NCBI GenBank assembly: GCA_030656145.1
Contig: JAUSOF010000040.1
Coordinates: 1-41,150 of the forward strand
DNA from: Pseudomonas sp.
GTDB lineage: Bacteria; Pseudomonadota; Gammaproteobacteria; Pseudomonadales; Pseudomonadaceae
Direction of reading: 5' to 3'
Length of the DNA stretch: 41,150 nucleotides
The notes beneath the pieces are model-generated. The model was not told the DNA's origin. It made no database searches and saw only the letters and a list, made by a program, of their open reading frames with translations. A program made the position numbers and the translations under genes. Each line of letters starts with the position of its first letter. The first letter of the stretch is position 1. Shown here piece after piece: positions 24,460 through 32,441 of this stretch.

Positions 24460-25119
24460 ATGACTGCTATCACCTCGACCTGGCGCAGCCGTCTGCTGGC
24501 CAGCAGCATCCTCGCTCTGGGCGGCCTGCTGGCTGCCTGTGAACCCACCGCCGCGCAGGCGCCGCAGCCACAGGCCAGTGCGCCAATGGTGGCAAACCCC
24601 GGCGTGGCGATCTTTGCCGGCGGCTGCTTCTGGTGCACCGAATCGGACTTCGACAAAGTACCCGGCGTGATTGCAACCACCTCGGGCTATATCGGCGGGC
24701 ATGTCGACAACCCCACCTACGAGCAGGTCTCGGCCGGCAGCAGCGGGCATATCGAAGCGGTGCAGGTGCACTTCGACCCCAGTAAAACCAGCTACGCCCA
24801 GTTGCTGGAAGCCTTCTGGCCCACCATCGACCCGGTGACTGCCAACGCCCAATTCTGCGACCGTGGCCCGCACTACCGCAGCGCAATCTTCTACAGCAAC
24901 GCAGAAGAACAGCAACTGGCCGAAGCCTCCAAGGCCGCCCTGGAGAAGTCCGGGCGCCTGCCGGCCCCGGTGGTCACGGAAATCCTCGCCGCCAGCACCT
25001 TCTACCCGGCCGAGGATTATCACCAGGACTACTACCTGCGAAATCCGTTGCGTTACAGCTACTACCGCAACGGCTGTGGTCGCGACCAGCGCCTGGAGCA
25101 GCTGTGGGGCAAGAAGTAA
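24460..25119 (+). CDS. msrA: Peptide-methionine (S)-S-oxide reductase, lipoprotein form
   Basis: A 219-residue MsrA. The N-terminus has a lipobox-like LGGLLAACEPT (Cys at about 27), so the enzyme is probably a lipoprotein facing the periplasm. The catalytic motif is FAGGCFWCTESDFDKVPGV (about residues 50-68), followed by TSGYIGGHVDNPTYEQVSAG, TFWP-like EAFWPTIDP, and a C-terminal YHQDYYLRNP with a late cysteine in NGCGRD that may resolve the disulfide. It starts two bases after msrB and is co-transcribed with it. Confidence 0.92.
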   Translation: MTAITSTWRSRLLASSILALGGLLAACEPTAAQAPQPQASAPMVANPGVAIFAGGCFWCTESDFDKVPGVIATTSGYIGGHVDNPTYEQVSAGSSGHIEAVQVHFDPSKTSYAQLLEAFWPTIDPVTANAQFCDRGPHYRSAIFYSNAEEQQLAEASKAALEKSGRLPAPVVTEILAASTFYPAEDYHQDYYLRNPLRYSYYRNGCGRDQRLEQLWGKK

Positions 25120-25126
25120 GCCGCGC

Positions 25127-25156
25127 CCATCAGCTGGCCCTTGAGCCAGCTGATGG
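25127..25156 (+). terminator. Hairpin after msrA
   Basis: CCATCAGCTGGC and GCCAGCTGATGG form a perfect 12-bp stem around CCTTGA, eight bases after the msrA stop. No T-run follows, but stem strength and place fit a transcript end. Confidence 0.55.
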
Positions 25157-25240
25157 CGCTGTATTCAGCCGCTGATATCAGGCTGCGGCAATCCTCGTAT
25201 CCGCTATGGTTGAGCCCACACATTACCCAGTGAGCGCGCC

Positions 25241-25678
25241 ATGGTCCCGTTGAAACCCTTGTTCAAACTCACCTCGCTGATCGCCCTGGGCGGCTGGCTG
25301 ATGCTGCTCTGCCTGCCGCTCTGGCCCTATACCGATGAGTTGGTACTGGGCCTCAGCGTGGTCCTGCTGGCCATCGTCTACAGCTGGCTACTGTTTGTCG
25401 CGATGCGCCAACGGCCCGAACCGGGGAGCGGTAGGCCCGGCTTCTTCAGCCTCGGCGGGGTGCTCTCACTGCTGCGCCAGCCCACTGCCGCGCTGGCGGC
25501 CTGGATACATATCCTGGCGTTCGATCTCATGGTCGGGCTGTATATCCGTCACGAAGGCGCCATCGCCGGCATCAGCCACTGGGCACTGCTGCCCTGCTAT
25601 GTGCTGACCCTGATGTTCGGTCCATTGGGCCTGCTGGCGTTTCTAGGCTTGCGCTGGGGCATGCTGATGGCGGCCTGA
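25241..25678 (+). CDS. ABA4-like (DUF4281) membrane protein
   Basis: A 145-residue protein with four hydrophobic segments. Landmarks are WIHILAFDLMVGLYIRHEG and YVLTLMFGPLGLLAFLGLR, the signature region of the ABA4-like family, named after a plant neoxanthin-synthesis factor. The bacterial role is unknown. The gene is convergent with the next one and the two ends are adjacent (25678 and 25680). Confidence 0.82.
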   Translation: MVPLKPLFKLTSLIALGGWLMLLCLPLWPYTDELVLGLSVVLLAIVYSWLLFVAMRQRPEPGSGRPGFFSLGGVLSLLRQPTAALAAWIHILAFDLMVGLYIRHEGAIAGISHWALLPCYVLTLMFGPLGLLAFLGLRWGMLMAA

Positions 25679-25679
25679 A

Positions 25680-26006
25680 CTAGCGGCTGCGCTCGTAGTA
25701 TTCGGTGCTTTGCCCTGGATACTGCTGCACCCGATAGCCATTGGGGTACTCAATCGTTTGCTTGATCGTTCCACGGTTTTCTATCGATTGGCTGCCATAG
25801 CGCTGCTCATGGTGCTGCAGGCCATCGGGTAGGCGCTGCCCGCCATAGAGGTTATGGCTTTCGATGCGCTGCGAACTGCCGATGCTGCCGCTGGCACCGG
25901 GGCTGATATAGGTTTTCGGAATGACCTGCAGCCCCTGCTGCTCGGCATACAGCGGAGTCACCAGCAGCAACCCCAGCAGACTGAGCACATACCTGCACAT
26001 TGCCAT
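25680..26006 (-). CDS. Small exported protein of unknown function
   Basis: I use the ATG at 26006 (AGAGG upstream), giving 108 residues; ATG 26000 is also possible. A signal peptide ends near TPLYA. The mature part is rich in Gln, Tyr, Ser and Gly (GLQHHEQRYGSQSIENRG, YPNGYRVQQYPGQSTEYYERSR) with no cysteine and no recognised domain. It looks like an envelope or secreted small protein of low structure. Its 3' end lies next to that of the ABA4-like gene, with no room for a terminator between. Confidence 0.65.
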   Translation of the reverse strand: MAMCRYVLSLLGLLLVTPLYAEQQGLQVIPKTYISPGASGSIGSSQRIESHNLYGGQRLPDGLQHHEQRYGSQSIENRGTIKQTIEYPNGYRVQQYPGQSTEYYERSR

Positions 26007-26100
26007 CACAACCTCTGCGCCATCGGCGCGCAACCAACCTGAAGGTTTACTGGCGGGAGAAAGATCACCTCGTCACCAAGGCGAAGTATTACAGATTGCC

Positions 26101-26664
26101 TCAGGGAGTTGCCTTGTCAACCGCCGTGGCGGGCTTCACCAGATGGCTGTGCATCTCAGCTGTGAGCTGAGAGATACGCTCGCTCATCTGATGGGTGAGT
26201 TGCGTGAGTTCCGTATTCTTCTGCAGCAGCTCCAACAACTGCCCGCCTTGCACCGTGGCCAATCGCTGCCTTTCCTCGCTAGCGCTGGCGAGCGCTTCGC
26301 GGTGCTGTGCATCGGCATCGGAGAGCGCCTTGTCGCGATCGGCCTGGCGCGTTTGTGCAAGCAAGATCAAGGGAGCAGCGTAGGCAGCCTGAAGGCTGAA
26401 GGCCAGATTAAGCAAAATGAATGGATAAATGTCGAAATGGAACAGGCCAATCACATTCAAGAGAATCCAAAGCACCACGATAACGGTCTGCGCAATGAGA
26501 AAACCCGGGGTGCCAAAGAAGCGTGCAAAGGCTTCGGCCTTCAATGCAAACCAGTCATTACCGAATACCGAAGTAAGGTGGTGATGGGGCAGATGAAATC
26601 GCAGATGGTGGGCGCTCCCGTGAACGGGATGCACCACTGCAGATTGGACCTTATCTGTACTCAT
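26101..26664 (-). CDS. DUF1003 membrane protein
   Basis: I start it at ATG 26664 (187 residues); an in-frame ATG at 26703 would add 13 residues. Two hydrophobic segments (about 55-100) follow FGNDWFALKAEAFARFFGTPGFLIAQT, the core DUF1003 pattern, with PFILLNLAFSLQAAYAAPLILLAQTRQADRDK closing the domain. The C-terminal third is a coiled-coil-like helix (DADAQHREALASASEERQRL and on), probably cytosolic. The family is uncharacterised. Confidence 0.85.
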   Translation of the reverse strand: MSTDKVQSAVVHPVHGSAHHLRFHLPHHHLTSVFGNDWFALKAEAFARFFGTPGFLIAQTVIVVLWILLNVIGLFHFDIYPFILLNLAFSLQAAYAAPLILLAQTRQADRDKALSDADAQHREALASASEERQRLATVQGGQLLELLQKNTELTQLTHQMSERISQLTAEMHSHLVKPATAVDKATP

Positions 26665-26891
26665 TATTGAATCCTGGGTTAAAGGTTCACTGATTGGCGA
26701 CACCGACTCATGCCCACGGCAGGGTTAGCTTGACGAGTTCAGAGTTTAGCCCGCTTGGTTAACCTGACTGCGCTTATGGGGTACTCTCTTGAGGCATGCA
26801 GTCTACTGCTTTCGCGATACCCGTCCCGCTTCGTCTGGCCTGCATTCATTACTATCAACGGCTATGCATTCGCCCGAGCATCGCCAACCAG

Positions 26892-27428
26892 ATGACTATC
26901 CGTATCGCTCTACTCCTTCTCGCCTGCCTGCCCGGCCTGGCGCCTGCTGAGCAATTCAGCTGCCGGGTGGTTGCCATCAGCGAAGGCGACACATTTAGCT
27001 GCCTGACCACTGAGAACAAGCGGCTACGGGTGCGCCTTGCGGAAGTCGACGCGCCGGAAAGAAAACAGCCCTATGGCAGCGAAGCCAAGCAGGCGTTGGC
27101 TGATCTAGTGCTGGAAAAGCAGGTGGTCCTGCATGTGCAAGAAGTGGATCGCTACGGCAGAACGCTGGCACGCGCTTACGTCGGCGGCATTGACGTGAAT
27201 TACACCCTGGTCGCACAGGGCGCCGCCTGGGCCTATACCAAACAGCTGAAGGACCACCGGCTCAAGGATGCCGAGACCCTGGCCAGAAACATGGGAAAAG
27301 GCCTCTGGCAGCTGCCCGCCGAAGCCATAGTTGCGCCCTGGGCCTGGCGCTACGCCGGCAGAATTGCCGCACCACAAAAAACCAAGCCGAGTCGAACGGC
27401 CTCGTTCTCCCAGTTTGGTAGCAACTAA
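26892..27428 (+). CDS. Secreted thermonuclease-family nuclease
   Basis: I start it at ATG 26892, where a signal peptide begins (MTIRIALLLLACLPGLAPA); the frame is open 96 bp further up but without signal. The mature SNase domain has AISEGDTFSC, RVRLAEVDAPERKQPYGSEAK and EVDRYGRTLARAYV, which provide the Asp/Glu metal ligands and two Arg residues expected for Ca-dependent staphylococcal-type nucleases. The usual DGDT reads EGDT here. It should degrade nucleic acid outside the cytoplasm. Total 178 residues. Confidence 0.87.
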   Translation: MTIRIALLLLACLPGLAPAEQFSCRVVAISEGDTFSCLTTENKRLRVRLAEVDAPERKQPYGSEAKQALADLVLEKQVVLHVQEVDRYGRTLARAYVGGIDVNYTLVAQGAAWAYTKQLKDHRLKDAETLARNMGKGLWQLPAEAIVAPWAWRYAGRIAAPQKTKPSRTASFSQFGSN

Positions 27429-27442
27429 CGGATTAGCTTGGA

Positions 27443-27518
27443 TGGTGCCGGAGACAGGAATCGAACCTGCGACCTTCGCGTTACGAGTGCGCTGCTCTAC
27501 CGACTGAGCTACACCGGC
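27443..27518 (-). tRNA. tRNA-Thr (anticodon CGU)
   Basis: Read on the minus strand it starts GCCGGTGTAGCTCAGTCGG and ends in CCA. The D arm GCTC/GAGC, anticodon loop CTCGTAA and T arm GCAGGTTCGATTCCTGT are all clear. The anticodon is CGT in DNA, as in E. coli thrW. Genomic CCA is encoded. The closing pair of the anticodon stem is A-C and the acceptor stem has one T-T mismatch, both tolerable. Confidence 0.95.
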
Positions 27519-27605
27519 AAGATGTTGCCTCAGTCGCGCAGCACACCCGCAGCAACGCGACTCAAGCGGTCACCCCAAGCCTAGCAAGCCAACGGCAGAA
27601 AGTAA

Positions 27606-27634
27606 GGCTCACTGCTTGTGCAATGCAGTGAGCC
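27606..27634 (-). terminator. Terminator after cvfB
   Basis: GGCTCACTGC and GCAGTGAGCC form a perfect 10-bp stem with a nine-base loop. On the minus strand it is followed by TTACTTTC. It lies about 20 bp after the cvfB stop. Confidence 0.65.
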
Positions 27635-27655
27635 GTAAACGCAGGGCGCTGCTGC

Positions 27656-28498
27656 TTACTTGCTTGGCAGTTCGATACGGTCTTCGTGGATCACGATGCG
27701 GCCTTGCTTGTACAAGCCGCCGATGGCTTTCTTGAAGTTGCCCTTGCTGACTCGAAACAGCCCGGCAATTTCTTCAGGCGAACTTTTGTCATTCACCTTG
27801 AGTACGCCATCGTGCTCGCGCAACTTGGCCAGGATCTGCTCGCCCAGGCTGCTCGCCGCCTCCTGCCCAACCGCCTGCAGGCTCAGGCTGATCTTGCCAT
27901 CGGTGCGCACTTCCTTGATGAAGCCTTTCTCCTGCATGCCGCTGCGCAGGAACTTGAACATTTCGTTCTTGTGAATCAGGCCCCAGTGCTTGCCGTTGAT
28001 GATCGCCTTGAAGCCCATATCGGTGGACTCGACCACCAACAGGTCGACTTCCTGACCGGCCGTGTAAGTAGCCGGTACGGTGTCCAGGTAACGGTCCAGG
28101 CGCGCGGTGGCGGTGATGCGCTTGCTGCGCTTGTCGACGAATACGTAGACCACGCAGTAGTCACCAACTTGCAGCGGACGCTTTTCTTCCGAATGAGGCA
28201 ATAGCAGATCTTTCGGCAACCCCCAATCGAGGAACAAACCGACGCGGTTGATATCCACCACTTTCAGGCTGGCAAATTGACCGACATGGACTTTCGGTGT
28301 TTCCGTGGTGGCAATCAGCTTGTCATCGCTGTCCAGGTAAATAAATACATTCAGCCAGTCCTCCACCTCACTTGGCGCGTCTTTGGGGATATAGCGCTTG
28401 GGCAGCAATATTTCGCCATCCGCGCCGCCATCCAGATACAGGCCAAAGTCGGTGTGTTTCACGACCTGCAAACTATTCATTCGTCCGATTACAGCCAT
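27656..28498 (-). CDS. cvfB: CvfB-family S1 RNA-binding protein
   Basis: A 280-residue protein with S1-like OB repeats and a C-terminal winged helix. The repeats begin at LQVVKHTDFGLYLDGG (about 9), LKVVDINRVGLFLDWGLPKDLLLPHSE (about 75) and VDLLVVESTDMGFKAIINGKHWGLIHKNE (about 148). The winged helix is FRVSKGNFKKAIGGLYKQGRIVIHEDRIEL. This is the layout of CvfB/YitL, which binds RNA and affects virulence and gene expression in Staphylococcus. In pseudomonads the target RNAs are unknown. A perfect hairpin follows the stop. Confidence 0.9.
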   Translation of the reverse strand: MAVIGRMNSLQVVKHTDFGLYLDGGADGEILLPKRYIPKDAPSEVEDWLNVFIYLDSDDKLIATTETPKVHVGQFASLKVVDINRVGLFLDWGLPKDLLLPHSEEKRPLQVGDYCVVYVFVDKRSKRITATARLDRYLDTVPATYTAGQEVDLLVVESTDMGFKAIINGKHWGLIHKNEMFKFLRSGMQEKGFIKEVRTDGKISLSLQAVGQEAASSLGEQILAKLREHDGVLKVNDKSSPEEIAGLFRVSKGNFKKAIGGLYKQGRIVIHEDRIELPSK

Positions 28499-28821
28499 GG
28501 TGCCCTACCCTCGTTGCGAGCCGGACATTCTACCTGAGTTGCGGCCTGGATTCTCGCCACGAACGCGCGAACTGGCAGGCCGCCCTCCGAGTGTCCGAAT
28601 CAACCCGACCAGCGGGAGCGGCTCGCCCGGAGCATCACCAAACCGCTCAATCCACCAACAGAGCGCTAATAAAACAATGAGTTACTCAGCACCATCAGCA
28701 ACATTCATACATCCAGCAAATACCTGGCACGAGCACAAACTGACTTGCCAGCGTTATTTATAAAGCGCTTGTCAAGCCGTTCATGTACAATCAGCGGCCA
28801 AATTAATTTTTAAATAGGTTA
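28499..28821. other. 323-bp intergenic region upstream of a small gene
   Basis: No gene is convincing here. The last ~50 bp are AT-rich (AAATTAATTTTTAAATAGG) unlike the rest of the window and probably hold the promoter and leader of the 62-residue gene. I could not place a good -35/-10 pair. Confidence 0.4.
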
Positions 28822-29010
28822 ATGGCCGCCATGCGTGTTAAAGCATCAAACAGCAAGCCCAAACCAGCTCCAGCCGTCGAAACCAGCGCTTCTATCGATG
28901 CGCAGATCGCTGCCTTCCTGAATTCCGGCGGTGAGATCCAGCAGATCGCCAAAGGCGTCAGCGGTCAGATTTACGGCGCGTCCAAGCAGATCACCATCGG
29001 CAAAAAATAG
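28822..29010 (+). CDS. Small hypothetical protein, 62 residues
   Basis: The start at 28822 has AGG four bases upstream; an ATG at 28831 is the alternative. The N-terminal third is basic and Pro/Ala-rich (KASNSKPKPAPAVETS), followed by a likely helical IDAQIAAFLNSGGEIQQIAKGVSGQ and a basic end ITIGKK. No signal peptide. The motif FLNSGGEIQQIAKGVSG looks like a short protein- or nucleic-acid-binding unit that I recall only from unnamed Pseudomonas proteins. An imperfect hairpin (TAGCCC...GGGCTA) follows. Confidence 0.65.
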   Translation: MAAMRVKASNSKPKPAPAVETSASIDAQIAAFLNSGGEIQQIAKGVSGQIYGASKQITIGKK

Positions 29011-29147
29011 CCGAATATCACCTTAGCCCCGCAGCGCTTTGCTCCCAGACAAGGCGCTGGGCTACCGTTACATCCTCGCACCCAGCGTCAAGCCCCCCGC
29101 CCCGACCCACAACGCTCAATGCCGCAGCCTAGCTGCGCAGTCACGGC

Positions 29148-30296
29148 TCATTTCGGCTGCAAATCCAGCCGCAACAGCTGGCCTTTTGCTGCATCAGTCA
29201 GCACGTACAGATAGCCATCCGGCCCTTGGCGAACATCGCGAATGCGCGCATCAAGCTGCTCCAGCAAACGCTCCTCATGCACCACCTGATCGCCGCGCAA
29301 CTCCAGGCGAATCAGCGACCGCCCGACCAACGCCCCTATAAACAGGTTGCCTCGCCAGGCAGCGAAGCGCTCGCCGTCATAAAAAGCCATGCCACTGATT
29401 GCCGGCGACTTTGCCCAGACATGGTGCGGTGATTCAGTTCCAGCGACCGCCTTGCCTTGCGCCTCTGGAATCGGCAGAAACGAATAATTCACCCCATGAG
29501 TGGCAAGCGGCCAGCCGTAGTTCTTGCCAGCTTGCGGGATATTGATCTCGTCGCCGCCGCGCGGGCCATGCTCGTGGGTCCACAACTGACCGGTCCAGGG
29601 ATTGAGCGCAGCCCCTTGCTGGTTACGATGGCCGTAAGACCAGATCTCCGGCCGAACGTCTGGCCGGCCAACAAAGGGATTGTCGCGCGGGACAGTCCCG
29701 TCCGGGTGAAGACGCACCACCTTGCCTTGCAGTTTGTCGAGGTCTTGCGCGGTCGAGCGCTGGTTGTTTTCGCCCAACGCAATAAACAGAAAACCGTCGC
29801 GATCGAACACCAACCGCGAACCAAAATGCACGCCACTAGACAGTTTAGGCAGCTGCCGGAAAATCACTTCAAAACCCTGCAGCTCGCGGTTATCCAGCGA
29901 CAGCTTGGCGCGCCCGACGGCAGTACCTGCATACTCAGCGTCGCCAGCCTCGGCATAGGACAGATAAACCAGACGATCCTCGGCAAACTCAGGCGACAGC
30001 ACCACATCGAGCAGTCCGCCCTGGCCCCTGGCATATACGGCCGGCACACCGCTAATCGGCTCGGACAGGCCACCCTGCAGCGTAACCAGGCGCAAACGCC
30101 CCGGCCGCTCGCTCACCAGCACGCCTTGCGCGTCCGGCAGAAAAGCCATACCCCAAGGATGCTCCAGCCCCCCGACCAGCTGAGTGACCTGCAGGGTGCC
30201 CTGCTCGCTAGGGTATTCGCGGACCTGCGCAGTCGCCTGCGTGGTTAGCAGTGCGCTGGCCAGGCCCAGAATCGCCATTGTGCGTATGCCCAACAT
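29148..30296 (-). CDS. PQQ-dependent aldose sugar dehydrogenase-type protein
   Basis: I start it at ATG 30296, preceded by AAGGAGA; this gives 382 residues with a signal peptide ending near TQATA. The six-bladed propeller of the soluble glucose/sorbosone dehydrogenase family is marked by LEHPWGMAFLPDAQGVLVSERPGRLR, GGLLDVVLSPEFAEDRLVYLSYAE, GVHFGSRLVFDRDGFLFIALGENNQR, SYGHRNQQGAALNPWTGQLWTHEHGPRGGDEIN and KNYGWPLATHG. These match E. coli YliI (Asd), which oxidises aldose sugars with PQQ in the periplasm. The His in LEHPWG and Arg/His in YGHRNQQG are the expected PQQ and catalytic residues. Confidence 0.9.
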   Translation of the reverse strand: MLGIRTMAILGLASALLTTQATAQVREYPSEQGTLQVTQLVGGLEHPWGMAFLPDAQGVLVSERPGRLRLVTLQGGLSEPISGVPAVYARGQGGLLDVVLSPEFAEDRLVYLSYAEAGDAEYAGTAVGRAKLSLDNRELQGFEVIFRQLPKLSSGVHFGSRLVFDRDGFLFIALGENNQRSTAQDLDKLQGKVVRLHPDGTVPRDNPFVGRPDVRPEIWSYGHRNQQGAALNPWTGQLWTHEHGPRGGDEINIPQAGKNYGWPLATHGVNYSFLPIPEAQGKAVAGTESPHHVWAKSPAISGMAFYDGERFAAWRGNLFIGALVGRSLIRLELRGDQVVHEERLLEQLDARIRDVRQGPDGYLYVLTDAAKGQLLRLDLQPK

Positions 30297-30386
30297 GCTT
30301 CTCTCCTTCGCGGTGGATAGGGGTGAGCAAAGCACAAGAGCGCGGTTCTGCTTGCCGCTTAGAGCCCACTACCCTGTCGGCTGGCC

Positions 30387-31109
30387 TCAATACATCGCGT
30401 AGCGACGCTCGATCGCGCGGTACTCGCCACTCGCGTGAATGGCTGCAAGGCCTTGATTGAAGCGGTTGCGCTGGGCCTCACGACGGAAGCCAACCTGATA
30501 GGGCGTAGGCGCAAAAATCCAGTATTCGGCCAATGGTTGGCTGACATCGACCTGGTGGAGCACCTCACGATTGAGATAGCGCAGAATCCGAATATCCGCG
30601 ACCACTACCTCTATCCGCCCACTGTAGAGCAAACGATTACGCGCAATCTGTTGCGCCTCTTCACGATAGCGCGGGTTATTTTGCGCCATGCGCTGAAATT
30701 CGTTACCGAGCAGAAAGCGTGCACGCTGAAATGCACTGACCGAGAAATTGCTCAGGTCGGCTATGCGCTCGATTTTATAGTTGCGCGCGCGCAATGCCAC
30801 GGCAACATTCTGGTAGTAGATATGCGGTTCGGAATAGAAAGCCTGAATGCCACTCCGATCGTTAGTGGTGGCGATCGCGTCTATCTCGCCACGGCGCAGC
30901 AGCCAGTGCAGGCGCTCCATCGGCAAATGCAAGACCTGCAAGGTAAAGCCGGCATGCTTAGCAGTTGCCGCCACTATTTCGTACTCCAGCCCTCGCGCTT
31001 CATCTTGAAACACGTAAGGCGGCTTGTGCGTCCCGATACCCAGGCGCAGGGGCTCGGCCACGACCGAGAAACTGAACCAGAGCAGTGCTATTCCTAACGT
31101 CCATTGCAT
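30387..31109 (-). CDS. Periplasmic solute-binding protein family 3 (orphan)
   Basis: A 240-residue exported protein with a signal peptide ending FSVVAEP. The fold of amino-acid-type ABC binding proteins (SBP_bac_3) shows in LRLGIGTHKPPYVFQDEARGLEYEIVAATAKHAG, LPMERLHWLLRRGEIDAIATTN and a C-terminal YQVGFRREAQRNRFNQGLAAIHASGEYRAIERRY. No permease or ATPase gene is adjacent, so it may be an orphan sensor-like receptor or work with a remote transporter. The ligand is unknown. Confidence 0.82.
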   Translation of the reverse strand: MQWTLGIALLWFSFSVVAEPLRLGIGTHKPPYVFQDEARGLEYEIVAATAKHAGFTLQVLHLPMERLHWLLRRGEIDAIATTNDRSGIQAFYSEPHIYYQNVAVALRARNYKIERIADLSNFSVSAFQRARFLLGNEFQRMAQNNPRYREEAQQIARNRLLYSGRIEVVVADIRILRYLNREVLHQVDVSQPLAEYWIFAPTPYQVGFRREAQRNRFNQGLAAIHASGEYRAIERRYAMY

Positions 31110-31379
31110 GCCAGCACCCTTCGTTCAGCAGACTTGTAGCATACACAAGCCTGCCCAAACTTCCGACATACAAGAGCGGGCAAGGTTCGGAGCCCTGGCG
31201 ACGTGTACCGAGAGCAATCACCGAGATAGATTGAGCAGGATTCGCCGCAGCATGGTCCGTCCAGTCTAGACTCAGAAGCCATGAAAATATCGCGCGCCGT
31301 CAGCATGTGACCGCAGTCGATACGCGCTTTCTCAAAGTACCTTAGCCCTCTTAATCTGTCGCCACTGCTGGAGAACACC

Positions 31380-32360
31380 ATGCTCAAAGCCGAATACCAA
31401 ACTCGCGGCCCGGTTCCGCAGGACGTGATCGAAGCGGTTGAATTACACCTGCCAGCACCCGCAGCAGGCCAGGTGCGGGTCAAGGTGGAGGCCGCGCCGA
31501 TCAACCCATCCGACGTCCTCACCCTGACCGGTGAGTACGGCATGCTGCCACCGCTGCCGGCAATTGGCGGCAACGAAGGGGTTGGCCGTATCGAGGAAGT
31601 CGGCCCCGAGGTGAGCAACCTCAAGGTTGGCCAACTGGTGCTGCTGCCAGTCGGGTGCGGCACCTGGGTCAGTCACCTGAACGCACCCGCAAACAAACTG
31701 ATTGCATTGCCGGAGGCAGACCCCCAGCAATTGGCGATGCTGACCGTCAATCCGCCGACCGCCTCCTTGCTGCTCAGCCAGTTTGTCGACCTCAAGCCCG
31801 GTGACTGGGTGATCCAGAACGCCGCGAACTCGGGCGTCGGCAGCTATTTGATTCAGCTGGCCAAGCTGCGCGGCTTCAAGACCATTAACGTGGTGCGCCG
31901 CGAATCGGCAGTGGCGGGCGTGCACGCCGAAGGCGGCGATGTGGTGCTCGTGGATGGGCCGGACCTGGCCAAACGCGTACGCGCAGCCACTGGCGGCGAG
32001 CCAGTGCGCTTGGGCATCGATGCCGTGGGCGGTCTGTCCACCGACAACCTGGCCGCAAGCCTCAGCGAGGGCGGCGTACTGGTCAACTACGGCATGATGA
32101 GTCGCCAGCCGTGCCAGGTCTCGCCGTCTTCCTTCGTGTTCCGCGACGTAAGCCTGCGCGGGTTCTGGCTGGCCAAGTGGTTCCAGAATGCCACCCCGGC
32201 CGAGCAGATGAAGGTGTTTGGTGAGCTGATTCAGCTGATCGCCAGTGGCAAGCTGCACACCCACGTGGCAGCCACCTATGACGTCAGCCAGATCAAACAA
32301 GCGGTGGCCGCGGCCGCCAGTGGCGAGCGTGACGGCAAGATACTGATCGTACCTAAATAA
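31380..32360 (+). CDS. MDR-superfamily reductase, trans-2-enoyl thioester reductase-like
   Basis: A 326-residue medium-chain dehydrogenase/reductase. It lacks the structural zinc cysteine cluster. The N-terminal catalytic domain has INPSDVLTLTGEYGMLPPLPAIGGNEGVG, where the Tyr and NEGVG recall mitochondrial enoyl reductase (ETR1/MECR). The Rossmann domain has NAANSGVGSYLIQLAKLRGFKTINVVRR with an Arg pair that suggests NADPH. GGLSTDNLAASLSEGGVLVNYGMMS follows. Reduction of a 2-enoyl-CoA/ACP or a quinone is likely; the substrate is not settled. Confidence 0.82.
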   Translation: MLKAEYQTRGPVPQDVIEAVELHLPAPAAGQVRVKVEAAPINPSDVLTLTGEYGMLPPLPAIGGNEGVGRIEEVGPEVSNLKVGQLVLLPVGCGTWVSHLNAPANKLIALPEADPQQLAMLTVNPPTASLLLSQFVDLKPGDWVIQNAANSGVGSYLIQLAKLRGFKTINVVRRESAVAGVHAEGGDVVLVDGPDLAKRVRAATGGEPVRLGIDAVGGLSTDNLAASLSEGGVLVNYGMMSRQPCQVSPSSFVFRDVSLRGFWLAKWFQNATPAEQMKVFGELIQLIASGKLHTHVAATYDVSQIKQAVAAAASGERDGKILIVPK

Positions 32361-32414
32361 GCTGAGCTAACCGCGCAGGTGGGCGGCGATCCGTTTCAGC
32401 CCACCGCAGGACGC

Positions 32415-32435
32415 AGCCCGGATTAAATCCGGGCT
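32415..32435. terminator. Hairpin between convergent genes (REP-like)
   Basis: AGCCCGGAT and ATCCGGGCT form a perfect 9-bp stem around TAA, between the 3' ends of the MDR gene and the helicase gene. AGCCCGGAT...ATCCGGGCT is also a common Pseudomonas intergenic repeat as I recall. Confidence 0.55.
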
Positions 32436-32441
32436 AGCGAT

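Noticed and set aside
27443..27518. tRNA-Thr as a genomic-island attachment site
   Set aside because: No integrase, no repeated 3' tRNA fragment and no change in gene character were seen on either side.
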